Assembly (NCBI GenBank): GCA_020002185.1
Contig: CM034537.1
Location: forward strand, 67,260,807-67,324,806
DNA length: 64,000 nucleotides
Direction of reading: 5' to 3'
DNA from: Paraescarpia echinospica
Lineage: Eukaryota > Annelida > Polychaeta > Sabellida > Siboglinidae
Position 1 is the stretch's first letter, and each line of letters begins with the position of its first letter. Below, piece after piece: positions 15,601-25,376 of this stretch. A program made the position numbers and the translations under genes. The notes under the pieces were generated by a model. That model did no database searches, was not told where the DNA came from, and saw only the letters and a list, made by a program, of their open reading frames with translations.

Positions 15601-17079
15601 GCAGGGCACACCGTCCGGGGAGGCATTCATACAGATGGACAGCGAAATGGCCGCCGAGACAGGGGCACTACTCAAACACAAGAAGTTCATGTTCATCGGC
15701 AACAAGAAGCGGTACATCGAAGTGTTGCAGTGCTCCGGCGAGGACATGAACCTCATCCTCACAAACGGCGTCACGTCTCCGGTCGTTACCAACATGTTGC
15801 CGCCCGCCGTGGCCGCTGCACCGACGGCAGTGGCTGCCCCGGTGATGCAGCGACATATACTTTCTCCTGGTACGTACATCTTTACTGCTCCGACCACTGA
15901 TACATCGATAGGAAGCGCTGGCGATTACGTGAAGATATTGTCCGCCATCTTGCCTTCCCTAAACAGACGATAATAGAGGTCAGTCGACGATTTACAGCGC
16001 AGTGCTGTAGCATCATTTTTTTTATGCATGGACGTCTGTCTATATATAATGTTTGGATGGAAACTAACGTACAAGCACTGATAACATTCTAGCATAAACA
16101 TGGTTGTTTGAAGCACTTTGCATGCAAACGTACACGTATTGCGAACAAAAATGCGTAACAACAGCAAAGGCAATATGGCGGCCGTGCTTCACGTCGAGCG
16201 GTCCTGTTAATGTTACGCCTCCTATTCATGTATAGATCAGCGGGTCAAGGTAAATATACATCTTCTATGATACAAGTGTAAATGAGTACGTGGCCGTCCA
16301 CGGTGAAATCGTCTCGTTGTAATATTCGTCGTTTTATAGTCATCAGTACCAGTTGGAGGAGTAGACAAACTGTTTTCCAATTATACCTACAATATGGTGC
16401 CCCTTAATCGTGTTGTATCGTTTCAATTTGGTACTTACAGACAAAGTAGTTTGGGAAATGAACCTCTAAAGACTTGAGTATGCCTGATCAGGTGTTCGCT
16501 TGAAGGTGTTCTACTTCAAAAGCTTATCTTTGGTAGGACTACTTGTAGACGGTCCTCAGCAAATCTATTAACTGAAAACAGTTTATATACACTCATTCTT
16601 TGCAGCAGTTAAAATCCATAATCTAACCAGTGAAACGACTTCGAGGTTTGCACGTATTGTGGAAGCATGCGGGGTTAAGCGGCTGAGACATTTACATAGA
16701 TGAAACAACGAACACCGTGTTTTGTGTTTCAGCCAATTCTCTTATGCCTCCGTCGTCCGTTGCCATGCACCCGTGTATCTACCCCTACCCACAGCTGCAG
16801 CAGCATGCCCTGCTGGCACAGGCTAATGCTGCAGCCGTCGGCATGCCGTCACCGATCACCCACCTGTCGCCCCGGCCGTCACCCTACAGTAGCTACCACC
16901 AGCCGATCCTCTACTGGTACCCGAGTCCACCCGTATCGCCGCAGAGTGCCTACTACGTTCACGCCTGCCCCACGACCGTTGTTGTCAAGGGGCTGCCGTT
17001 CACTGTGCAAATAGCGGAGATACTGGCGCTTTTCGAGGGCATCTACGAGGTACAGTACAGCCACATGCGACACACGGGA

Positions 17080-17111
<32 letters not shown>

Positions 17112-17670
17112 CACACGTTTGTCAATGGTGATGCTCTATGCACACTGCTACATCATAACAGTGACGGCGGTTCGTGTCAGTTAAGCTTGTTCTTTGTTCT
17201 TGCTCTGCCCGGTTGATACACACTAATCATCATCCTCACCAGTAACTCAATTGTTTGCTGATGCGAACAGCCAAGAATGGAAGAACACTACACAAGACAG
17301 AGGGAGCTTGAGAGTATTGGTAACCATAGTATAAGACGCTACCCATTGATATGATCATCTCCCGCACAGGGGGGACAGGGGAAGAAGAAGATGCCGACGG
17401 GAAACTCACACGTGTATGCCTTATGTAGATTCCTCCCGTTCCTATATTAACTGTTGATATCGTGTAGTGTGTTATATACGATTTAAACACTTAAGCCATC
17501 TTCCACTTCCACAGATGCCGCCTGATATTCAGCTACAGAGGGGCCTTGACGGTCGCCCAAATGGCGAAGCATTTGTCACATTCGGATCTCGAGTCGAGGC
17601 GGAACGCGCCATCACTGAACGCAATCGCAAAGTTGTTGGCAACCGATTCGTCGAGCTTCACATGGCCTAG
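515..17670 (+). CDS. ESRP: ESRP/fusilli epithelial splicing regulator, 12 visible exons, 5' incomplete
   Basis: Nuclear RNA-binding protein that controls epithelial-type alternative splicing by binding GU-rich RNA near regulated exons. Exons: 515-658, 3643-3868, 5622-5711, 6882-6936, 10562-10672, 11160-11335, 11581-11687, 13206-13421, 14365-14625, 15605-15869, 16733-17049, 17515-17670. Every junction is AG/GT and the phases join without a break, giving 707 residues and a TAG stop; vertebrate ESRP1 is about 680. Residues 1-120 match the N-terminal ESRP domain. RRM1 spans about 183-265 ([17 protein letters not shown]), RRM2 about 284-375 ([13 protein letters not shown]), RRM3 about 438-535 ([12 protein letters not shown]). 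A Pro/Tyr-rich linker is followed by a fourth RRM-like domain at about 632-705. The start methionine and roughly 45-50 residues lie upstream of the window. The family call comes from recognised protein similarity and is strong. Introns hold minisatellites and microsatellites described separately. Confidence 0.95.
3162..3524. repeat. 25 bp minisatellite, about 14 copies
   Basis: Tandem units of 25 bases built around ttatgagaccatggacttt. Early copies vary at the 3' part (gtgaa versus gcgag); later ones are almost identical. Sits in an ESRP intron, ending about 120 bases before exon 2 of the window. Confidence 0.95.
3643..3868 (+). CDS. ESRP: ESRP exon 2 of window (N-terminal domain)
   Basis: 226 bases, phase 0 in and 1 out. 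It encodes the segment with [21 protein letters not shown] and [11 protein letters not shown], all close to the vertebrate ESRP N-terminal domain. It follows directly after a 25 bp minisatellite. Acceptor gacgcag, donor gtatcc. Confidence 0.93.
5386..5442. repeat. GT / GCGT-type microsatellite
   Basis: Run of gt dinucleotides passing into gtgc/gtgcgt tetranucleotides, in an ESRP intron. Confidence 0.85.
5622..5711 (+). CDS. ESRP: ESRP exon 3 of window
   Basis: 90 bases, phase 1 in and 1 out, too short for a simple ORF call. It reads [22 protein letters not shown] and onwards, aligning with the region of ESRP that carries YG..QV.DMGNII. Acceptor tcgtgcag and donor gtaagc are good, and the phase links exons 2 and 4. 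Confidence 0.88.
6882..6936 (+). CDS. ESRP: ESRP exon 4 of window (short)
   Basis: 55 bases between ttcttcag and gtaagt. It reads [17 protein letters not shown], matching the short linker before RRM1 (the F..PE.VN...ESG pattern). Phase 1 in, 2 out. Confidence 0.87.
7780..8070. repeat. degenerate tandem repeat, roughly 30-35 bp unit
   Basis: Repeated, diverged words such as aatagggtgg, gtcagtcaact and tatacaaa recur with about 30-35 base spacing across roughly 290 bases of the long ESRP intron before RRM1. Copies are old and carry small length changes. Confidence 0.65.
10026..10280. repeat. hairpin element of about 120 bp flanked by CA/TG microsatellites
   Basis: 10141-10260 is a near-perfect palindrome: the left arm (caatgttctgatacaaaaga onwards) is repeated in reverse complement ending at 10260, with a nested ccccgctgtgacagcgggg hairpin at the centre. 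GT/GCGT and CA runs on the left and a TG run on the right extend the self-complementarity. Lies in an ESRP intron about 300 bases before the RRM1 exon. Confidence 0.9.
10562..10672 (+). CDS. ESRP: ESRP exon 5 of window (start of RRM1)
   Basis: 111 bases. It encodes [20 protein letters not shown] and the adjoining FQGLNVAK, nearly identical to vertebrate RRM1. RARGLPW is the RNP2-like element of quasi-RRM proteins. Acceptor tttgcag, donor gtacgt. Confidence 0.95.
10955..11100. repeat. low-complexity CAGAACAGCA-type tract
   Basis: Purine-rich imperfect repetition of cagaacagcag and cagatcagaac words just upstream of the RRM1 second exon. It could simply be low complexity. Confidence 0.6.
11160..11335 (+). 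CDS. ESRP: ESRP exon 6 of window (second half of RRM1)
   Basis: 176 bases. It encodes [20 protein letters not shown] and [20 protein letters not shown], the second half of RRM1 including the RNP1-like NGEALVRF. Acceptor tttgtag, donor gtacgt. Confidence 0.95.
11581..11687 (+). CDS. ESRP: ESRP exon 7 of window (start of RRM2)
   Basis: 107 bases. It reads [18 protein letters not shown] then [17 protein letters not shown], the RRM1-RRM2 linker and the first strand and helix of RRM2. Ends in phase 0 before gtacgt. Confidence 0.93.
13206..13421 (+). CDS. ESRP: ESRP exon 8 of window (rest of RRM2)
   Basis: 216 bases, 72 codons, phase 0 both ends. It encodes [19 protein letters not shown] and [15 protein letters not shown], matching the second half of RRM2. 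Acceptor gcttgcag, donor gtaaag. Confidence 0.96.
14365..14625 (+). CDS. ESRP: ESRP exon 9 of window (RRM2-RRM3 linker, start of RRM3)
   Basis: 261 bases, 87 codons. It starts VLNRSLDP, then a Pro/Ser linker, then [18 protein letters not shown] and GVHMVYNAQ of RRM3. Linker and RRM3 are colinear with vertebrate ESRP. Confidence 0.96.
15605..15869 (+). CDS. ESRP: ESRP exon 10 of window (rest of RRM3)
   Basis: 265 bases. It encodes [30 protein letters not shown] and an Ala/Pro-rich linker. Acceptor ccgctgcag, donor gtacgt. Phase 0 in, 1 out. Confidence 0.95.
16733..17049 (+). CDS. ESRP: ESRP exon 11 of window (Pro/Tyr-rich linker, start of RRM4)
   Basis: 317 bases. A linker rich in Pro, Tyr, Gln and Ala ([15 protein letters not shown]) leads to [20 protein letters not shown], the first half of a fourth RRM-like domain. 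Donor gtacag lies just before a (GCAC)n microsatellite. Confidence 0.94.
17083..17114. repeat. (GCAC)n microsatellite
   Basis: About eight gcac units beginning some 30 bases after the donor of ESRP exon 11. Confidence 0.9.
17515..17670 (+). CDS. ESRP: ESRP terminal coding exon (second half of RRM4, stop)
   Basis: 51 codons plus TAG. It encodes [19 protein letters not shown] and NRFVELHMA, the RNP1-like strand and last strand of an RRM. The protein ends right after this domain. Confidence 0.94.
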   Translation: MPPDIQLQRGLDGRPNGEAFVTFGSRVEAERAITERNRKVVGNRFVELHMA

Positions 17671-20240
17671 GCAATTTGACATCATCCGAGACTCGGTGGT
17701 GGACACGTCATTAAAGGTTTACAACAATTTTCAAACTTTACATAAACCATTCCTATTTGTGTTTTATGGAAACTATTCATCGTTCGTTGCCTGAATAATT
17801 AGACAGGTGTATACGTTCATTTGTTCAGCTAAAGCTCAATTTATTGTACCTGTGTAAACTTATATATTTGCAATGGTCAGATGCAGTCGACATTATGTTG
17901 TGCAACAACACGCAATTGCTCATAACCGCTAGCTGGTCACACCACAAAACAGTTATACAACAACATCTAGCTGTTCACACCACAATATTATTGTATAACA
18001 ACATATACTTGTTCGCGGCATTTAGCAAGAGTTTTAAGGCAAACAACGATGATGATATTGTATGAAATTAGAAAGCAACGAGTCCACAGTGTCATATTTG
18101 CAAGATTTAAAGTAATTGAAGACAATGTGTTAGGCTAGTGTTTCGAATGTTAATGTGATATCGAGTCTCTACATAAAGAATGTGCTTGCAATTTGTTTTA
18201 AAACATTTGAACACATTTATAATGGGCGATTTACTGCCATTTAATTTGAATTTATTGCTTGCTTTAACTACAGAGAGTTTCGCATCCTTACTTGCATCCA
18301 GTGTCATGCTGTTTGAGCATCAACTGGAAATAGACGTGCCACAGGACATAACGTCCTATCTCGTTTTCCATAATGAACATTCCAGTGCCTTTTTGACTAG
18401 CAACATTGTTGCAAGCTTGTGATTCCGTTTATGTCGTGTAGTTAAACGAATTGTTATTGTTGACGTAGCACAATTTGCCACAGAGACACCTCCAGAAAGT
18501 TGAAAAGACTTGAATTTGTATATATGTACTGTTTAGCTTCTAACGACGATGATATGTACATTTTGAAATGTGTTATTACTGTCAAGTATACTACTATAAT
18601 TGCCTTCTAAGTGCCTTCAGCATATCGGCTTCCATTTATTATATGTATATTTTAGGTGCACATTTGTTAATACGTATTGCATTCCAAGTGCCTTTCACGT
18701 GTTGGGGATTTCCCATCTTTGTAGTGTATAAATGTTGTGTTTTTTTCTATACTGATCTTCAAATGGAAATGAAGTAGCAATTATTCTAACTCTTTCTCCA
18801 TTTTACATTTCGACCTAGATTTTGAGGTAGAATAGGCCAACACTGATTGTGCGTTCTACTGTTCAAAAATAGTTTCATTACTATTACGAAATAATATGCC
18901 ATATATTTTCGATGGGAATTTAAGTAATTAATATTTTGTATATAGTTTAAGCAGATTATTTTGACATTATATTGATGTTTAGATATTATAATTATGCATA
19001 TTAGAAGGAACTGTAATGAATGATGAACAAACTATTAAGTTAAAAAGGACATGACATTGTGTACATACGTATATTTTAACTGCATGCACTGTTTGTGTTT
19101 GGTAGTTTTAGATGGGTTGTCATGTGACATCTCAATTATAGATGGAGAGATGAGACGTAGGAGCCAATGACTCACTGCCATTAGAATAGGTCGGTAGCTT
19201 CCACTTGAAATGTTCACTGCTGTCCTAAGATGACGCTGTGTTTGTACATTTCTCTACTGTACATACGTGCGTGTTTATTTGCTGCTATTTGTGTGTGTAT
19301 CTGTTTTTTGATACACGCACACCATCTGTTCAAAAATAGGCAAACTGTCAAGTGACGTTTGCCAGTTTTTGCTTGTTTACCATTGCACCAATCTTTGTGT
19401 TATTCTATGTGTTGTTTCAATGTGCCAGATAGGGTGGTCAAACGCATAAAGATGTGCAATTTTGGCATTTTGTAACATAAATTATTTGGAACGGAAGATA
19501 GTTGGTTATGATACAGGTTCTCCATTCTCTCTGCTTTGCGGTTTTGAGGAGAAATGTTTCGTGACGTCACACATTAGCCGTCCCATCCAGAGACGAGAGA
19601 AGAAAGCGCATCTTTTGTAAATCATTGTGAATGATTACTAACATCAGGCTGGTGTACTTTGTGCCACTGTTCATATACTGCAATGCAATGTCTGTTGGAA
19701 CTAGTGTATTATTGATGTATTGTTGTGCGTGTGATCTTGCCCGTGTGTATTCGATGGTACTGCCCACACGTCAATACTGCTGTATCAATGCATGTTGAAG
19801 CTTGGGTTTCTACTCCGCACGCAATTCTACCAGTCTCTCCATTTCGGACCTGTCTGATGGGTTCTCAGTGGGCCAGTGTAATTCAACACTCGCTCTCCTA
19901 GCTGAATGTTTTTAACCACCATAGAAGTCAGCATTTGGATATGTAGGTTTCCTGGTGTTTAAAATGTGTTATAGCAATTGCTAGAGGCATAACGTTGACA
20001 ACGACTTCCAATTAATTGTATTTTAAATGAAAGAGACTGGCGGAGAATTGCTTAAGACTATGTGGATATTGAATATGATTATATATAATGCCGAGAGACC
20101 AATAATTTGTAAATTGTATGAGTTATGGTGATATAACCCTGCACTTCATCAAAGGCTTTGATTAATGATAGTCGTAGGTTTAGAGACGGCCTATTATGCT
20201 TTCTTGTAGTGGAATAAAGTTGAAACTCCATGTTGGTGGT
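17671..20240 (+). other. probable ESRP 3' untranslated region
   Basis: AT-rich sequence without recognisable coding potential follows the stop. The first convincing polyadenylation signal is AATAAA at 20213-20218, followed within 25 bases by a strongly G/T-rich stretch (repeated tggtgg and ttggtttg words), as expected of a downstream cleavage element. The end point is inferred and earlier sites are possible. Confidence 0.5.
20213..20218 (+). terminator. candidate polyadenylation signal of ESRP
   Basis: Canonical AATAAA with a G/T-rich element about 15-60 bases downstream, about 2.5 kb after the ESRP stop. No gene on the + strand begins in between. Confidence 0.5.
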
Positions 20241-21655
20241 GGTTGCTTTTTGGTGTTGGTTTGTTTTGATGGTGGTTGGGACTGGTCATTGTGGCAATGA
20301 TGGCTTAGGATTGGTTTACATGGCAATGACTGCTTGAGATTCGTTGACATGGCGTTGGCAGCCATGAAGACTACCCGGATGTAGTATTCATGCTGACTGC
20401 CCGTGGCAGTTTTAGTCATATTCACCTGCACGACTTTGACTGGCGTCGCTTTCTCTGGCACTCTCTCTCTCTCTTTCTCTTCCTCTCTCTTGTTTGCTTG
20501 GTGTGTGGGCGCACACAAACGGTTGCTCAGAATTTCATATGATATTAGAAAACTACTTGTGTTCAATATACATACGTACGCTTGACTTTTAACCCTGATA
20601 TTTTTCTTTTAACTTTATACAGTGTTTCTGAGCTGTTTATGCAGTTTTTATTGTTGGCAGTTTACTGTTTGTAATTCGTAATATTGGCGCAGACAAATAT
20701 TTTTTATATATATTTGTTTTTCTTTGCATTTACGCAACATACTTTGTATGTTGTATTTTAAAGGAAGTCAAAACGCTTACTGTAGTTTATTTCATGTATT
20801 AAACGTTATATAGATATTATTGTAGCAGCAGACCTAAACACTAAAAAAAATTCCTCACTGGCACGCAATGTTCACACTTTAACATGGTACTGGCAAAATA
20901 GAGTTGGCAATTGCCATTAGAAAGATTTGGGATTAATGGTGCATTTTAAAAACCCTAACGGGGTGCTATAGGATCTTCTGTAAACAGGGAAAATAGGCAT
21001 GTCTAGGTGGGGGATAAAGGTGACATCAATAACGTAGGGTTGCTATCTGAACAGATAGGTTTTTGGGTGTGGTTTGGTTTCTGGTTTTGGGGCTAACATC
21101 AAGTAAAGAGTCGCTGGCAAGCAAGCATTTTAATCTCCTGGTTACGGTAAATGAAATGTATGATGTGAAAAACCGATGTGATTTGACTAGTCCCATGATC
21201 TCACCTAGTTGGACATTGTGCACACGTGTTGTGTCAATGCGTGTTGTTTTAAAACATTATAAATGCTGCTATATGTTTCCTAGCTGTCCCAGACTCCGTT
21301 TTTGACAGCCAAATATGTTACTGTGTTTAATGCTGTTTACATTGTTGCCGTTACTTTTGTGAAAAGGTTCCCAGTCGGGAAGCCACAAGTGCTTATTATT
21401 AAATCATAATGTGCAATATTATTGATGACTTTGTCAATGTACCTATGCCATAGAGTATGATATGTGTATATGTGATTACCTTATTACTAAATGTTTACTA
21501 GCGTACATATTATATAAAACCATTCATATGGTATTTCCACAAGCTAAAACACAAAGAACCAAAAATAGTAATTCATTACCGCGAAGTTATAGTAACGTCG
21601 TGTTTGTTGTTTCGTTTATGTTTAATTTGGAGTGAACATTATCGGATTTAGCGGC
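20241..21655. other. intergenic stretch with nothing recognised
   Basis: AT-rich sequence between the presumed ESRP 3' end and the microsatellite block. No open frame here shows splice sites or a recognisable domain. A short CT-rich run lies at 20460-20490. Confidence 0.5.
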
Positions 21656-21659
21656 GCCA

Positions 21660-21935
21660 CACACAGCAATACAAACACGCACGCATACACGTACAAATCA
21701 TCCACAACACGCACACACACACGTACAAATCTTCCACAACACGCACGCATATACGTACAAATCATCCACAACACGCACACACCATTACCACATTACAAAA
21801 GACTAACAAGAATAACACCACCGCCACCACCATCTCCACCACCACCACTACCACCATCACCACCTTCACCACCACTACCACCACTACCACCACCACCACC
21901 ATCGCCACCACCATCACCAACACCACCACCTCCAC
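21660..21935. repeat. CA-rich about 43 bp repeat followed by (CCA)n
   Basis: 21680-21780 repeats a unit with cgtacaaatcatccacaacac plus CA tracts two to three times. 21815-21935 is an imperfect CCA/CCACCAT trinucleotide array. The Pro-rich and Val-rich readings of this stretch are artefacts of the repeat. Confidence 0.85.
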
Positions 21936-22445
21936 AAAGACCTCGTCGCAAAGACGAAACATCTCACAGTCGAGAAGCATGCTGTCATCGACCAAGAGGC
22001 GATACACGCTTGTGTGATCGGCCTTCTAGTGAATGAGCGCGACCTCGACCTGCAACAAGTGCTCTCCAAGAAGCTGACCGCTTATCCGCCATCGACGCTC
22101 CATGCTAATGTCCGGGTTCGGGTCACTACCGGAAAGTTCACGCCGAAGAAGATTATCCAGAAGGAAGACCCAGAACGCTTAACCATAAGCCCAACAGGTG
22201 TGGTAATCGATGTGTCGGCTGTTCTTTGGACAGTTGACTGGTCAGCTCACAGAACCATCGAGCTCCAATGTGTGGCTCTCCGCGCGGTTGTGTGAAGCTG
22301 ATGTTCACCCGTGTTTCGACAAATATCTCGACTACTCTACCAAGAGTTGCACTGGGTCTGCTCGAGCAACTGCTAACCGTGTCTTCGAGCTCGCGCTAAA
22401 AAACCCACTGCCTATTCGTGATGCTGTGCTCAAAAATTTGCAAAT
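21933..22445 (+). pseudogene. broken copy of PIN/FEN-like nuclease family protein (N-terminal/middle part)
   Basis: Two overlapping frames continue one protein. 21933-22290 gives KHAVIDQEAIHACVIGLL, DLDLQQVLSKKL and VVIDVSAVLWTVDW; a shift of frame near 22265 then continues as WLSARLCEADVHPCFDKYLD, YSTKSCTGSARA and NPLPIRDAVLKNLQ. These motifs belong to a large uncharacterised protein family common in invertebrate genomes, in which an acidic DxSAxLW element and a VxxVFDxYxxxSTK element precede an XPG/FEN-like core. The core and C-terminus are absent here, so the copy is both frameshifted and truncated. Family recognition is from memory; the nuclease assignment is inference. Confidence 0.65.
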
Positions 22446-23793
22446 CACCATTTTTTCTAGAAACAAGATACTCAACCCACAAAATCTATTAACATGCTGT
22501 ATTTTATCCGTTTGAACCAATTCATACAGGGAAAATGCCAAATTACAACCGATTATAGGCGTTTTTACGGTGATTTTGGCAGCCATCTTGGAATTACGCC
22601 ATGAAGATGACCGCTAAATTATAAAATAACGTCATAATCGGATTCTTCGCTTTCGAAAATATACTTATAGATGCTAACATCATCATACTACTGTATTTAG
22701 AACAGAAGTTACGATTCTGAAAAAGCCAAGCGGGTGGCAAGTGGCCACCTAGCAAAAATGTCATCTAAACACTAAGAACTATTGAAAAATGTAAAAAAAC
22801 GATTGTAAACAGACATTGCAAGGTTCTCCTGCCAGGTCACCGGACCATATACATTCATCCTCGCAAGCCAGGGCTGTTTGCTATGCAAAACTAGCCCTGG
22901 CTGATCCCCCTACGCGAAGTGCGGAAGTTAGCTGAGTCAAATTAGTAATTGACTTCGCCAGTCGCGACTGTACCACCCGTGAGAACAGCGCAAATACCCG
23001 CCCCAATTTGAAGACGGATAAACGACTTCTGGGAATCCCAATATATAATGTCCCGTTCGCCCATTAGCACGTACGAGCAGCTGAGCGGTATTGTGCATTC
23101 GAATAATTGCTTCTACTTCCCAAACATTGCAAGTAACACGAACCGCGGTTGGTTGAAATGAGTTTATTATAACCACCTGACCTACCGACATCCACTGATC
23201 TAGTGAGCGATTTCATAAGCTGAGCTTAAATTCAGAGTTTCGCAAAGCGATCAGCCCGGGGGTACTGCTGGCTTGCACTGACGTAATCGGCAGCAGCGAC
23301 CCCTGGCGCGCGAGGATGCATACATTCACAATATTCCCAATATAGCGTATAAATGTGTTGATTTTATAATTATATACATGCATACATACATATCTACGGC
23401 CGGCCGATTGGTGAACATACGAGAGACAGCAGCGGAGCGGAGGCCAGAGAGAAAGAGAGACGGATAGACACATTCGAAGCCTCGACCGGCGTAAATTTGC
23501 TTCGAATGAACATAACCAAACATCGCAAGGTGGCGCACCTATAAATGCCAATAATTATTAAAAGGAAACAACAGGTGTTTTGGACTCCCTTATACATATA
23601 AAGTTAATAAAAATAACCAACTGCAATTACAGAAAACATAAAGCAGTAGTTTACTAGGATAACCTTGTTGAGGACATACCAAATTTCGAAAAGCCATAAA
23701 TAAGACCCCCCGCGCCCTTCCCAGATCACTCATTACACCTATTAAAAACACAGAAATGTCTAAACATGGACAGTTTGTGTTATTGTTTATTAC
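22446..23793. other. intergenic, possible old repeat remnants
   Basis: No supported gene. 22820-22920 contains a small self-complementary stretch (agccagggct / agccctggct). The open frames on both strands around 23210-23600 have no domain or splice support. Confidence 0.4.
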
Positions 23794-24411
23794 TGTCACG
23801 AGGCACTTCTACCTACATGTCAGGATGGGTTCCCCTATATTGTTAGTTGGATACCGAAAGGAGGACACGTTATTCTCCCCGTGTTAGTCTCGCTTAACCG
23901 ACTCTCGCCTGGCTGCGTGACTTCGCCAGACCGATAGTCTGGCTCTGAATGGCCCTTCTGAATGTTTTGTCATGAGAGCTGCCACTTAGTAAATATGCAA
24001 ATGATTAAAAGGCATTAAACTACGAAAAAAGTTTACTGTCGGTTTATTTTGTTTGTGACGTTTCAATATAAGTTTAATGTTGAATAGTTGTTATTGTATA
24101 GTATTATCTGATAAAAGCGTATCCTTATTTAATTTGTTATTTCATAGTTGCCCTGAGAGCCAATCATCGTCTCTATCCGAATCTGGGGTAAAGCCCCCTA
24201 CCGGTAACATTGCCAGAAGCTTAATAATCCATGCTGTTGTGATGGGACAATGCTGCCACCTCACGGCGCCTGGATAATCGAGTCTACCCCCGTGTGGTTT
24301 CCATCTTTCCAAAATCCCGCCCTTTCACAACGACCCCTATTGCTAGACTCCAACATTGAGCTATGGGCACCGCTACTCACCAGGTGGCGTTACTAATGGA
24401 ACTATAAATCA
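23794..24411 (-). repeat. 3' LTR of the gag-only element
   Basis: Starts tgtcacgaggcacttctacc and ends ctataaatca. It shares both its first 90 bases (catgtcaggatgggttcccc, cgaaagg) and its last 120 bases (atcccgccctttcacaa, aggtggcgttacta) with 27297-27683. The middle, roughly 23885-24285, has no counterpart and looks like an insertion or unequal divergence. Confidence 0.75.
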
Positions 24412-25099
24412 ATTAGCAATGTTGACCTTTAATGCTCCTTAAACTTAAAATGAACAAATAAATAAAAATTTCATAATTGACGATGCAACATATTTATTTT
24501 ATTTATTTACTACTAAATCAGATCTCGACGTTCTGGACGTTGTCAACGGCCTCGTCTCTCGTCCTCCACAATGACTGATTGACAATGTCCCTGTGTCAGT
24601 GTCAGTGAATGACATCTTTCAGGATTTGGGCAACTGCATCTCGGATATATCGGGAACGAATATTTAAAATTGTATTTTTTGATACAATGTGTTACGTTTA
24701 TGTATGTACGCCTAATTCAAATTGCTTGTATTTATATTGTTACAAAACGAATGGAAACTAGCAACTCGCCCGGGGACTAGTGCAAGCCAAAGGTTACTCA
24801 TCCCCAAGAATTTCTACTCGCCTCGGGCGAGGGGGCGAGCGTTAAGTTCGATCCCTGCCTACCATGCTTCTAGACTAAGCCATTAATATTTTACGTGACA
24901 GAACAACGACTATGCAGACCGGTAGGTTACTATAATGTGGTAAACCACCGTATCCACAAAGGAGAAAACATCATGACTTTGTAACCTACTACCTAGAAAT
25001 AAAGATACTACTTCCCCTGGACCCTGCCTCAGCCGGCCCTCCTCGGTGAGATGAAACCCATTGCCACAATTATAATTATATAAATTTACCAGAGCCGGG

Positions 25100-25370
25100 G
25101 AAAACAACAACGCAGGATGGTAGTGTCAACCCATGTTCCGCTCGTGCAGGCAACTACCTCGGCTCCCTGTCCCCACCTACAACCTAAAAAAAGACAGGAC
25201 ACACACAGCGCGCGGTGACAGTGGAAAACCCATGTCCCGCTCGTGCATGCAATTACCAAATCCGCAACTACATCTTAACAAAAATACAGGATATACACAG
25301 CGCCTGATGGTAGTGGAAAACCCATGTCCCGCTCGTGCAGGCAACTACCTTACCAAATACCCAGACATGG
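25100..25370. repeat. about 95 bp direct repeat, three copies
   Basis: Each unit carries cccatgtcccgctcgtgca, ggcaactacc and a variant of aggacacacacagcgc. Located between the gag remnant and the 3' LTR of the retroelement. Confidence 0.8.
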
Positions 25371-25376
25371 TAAGTT

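Noticed and set aside
21632..22036. Pro-rich 134-codon frame
   Set aside because: Produced by CA and CCA repeats; the real coding remnant in this area is in another frame.
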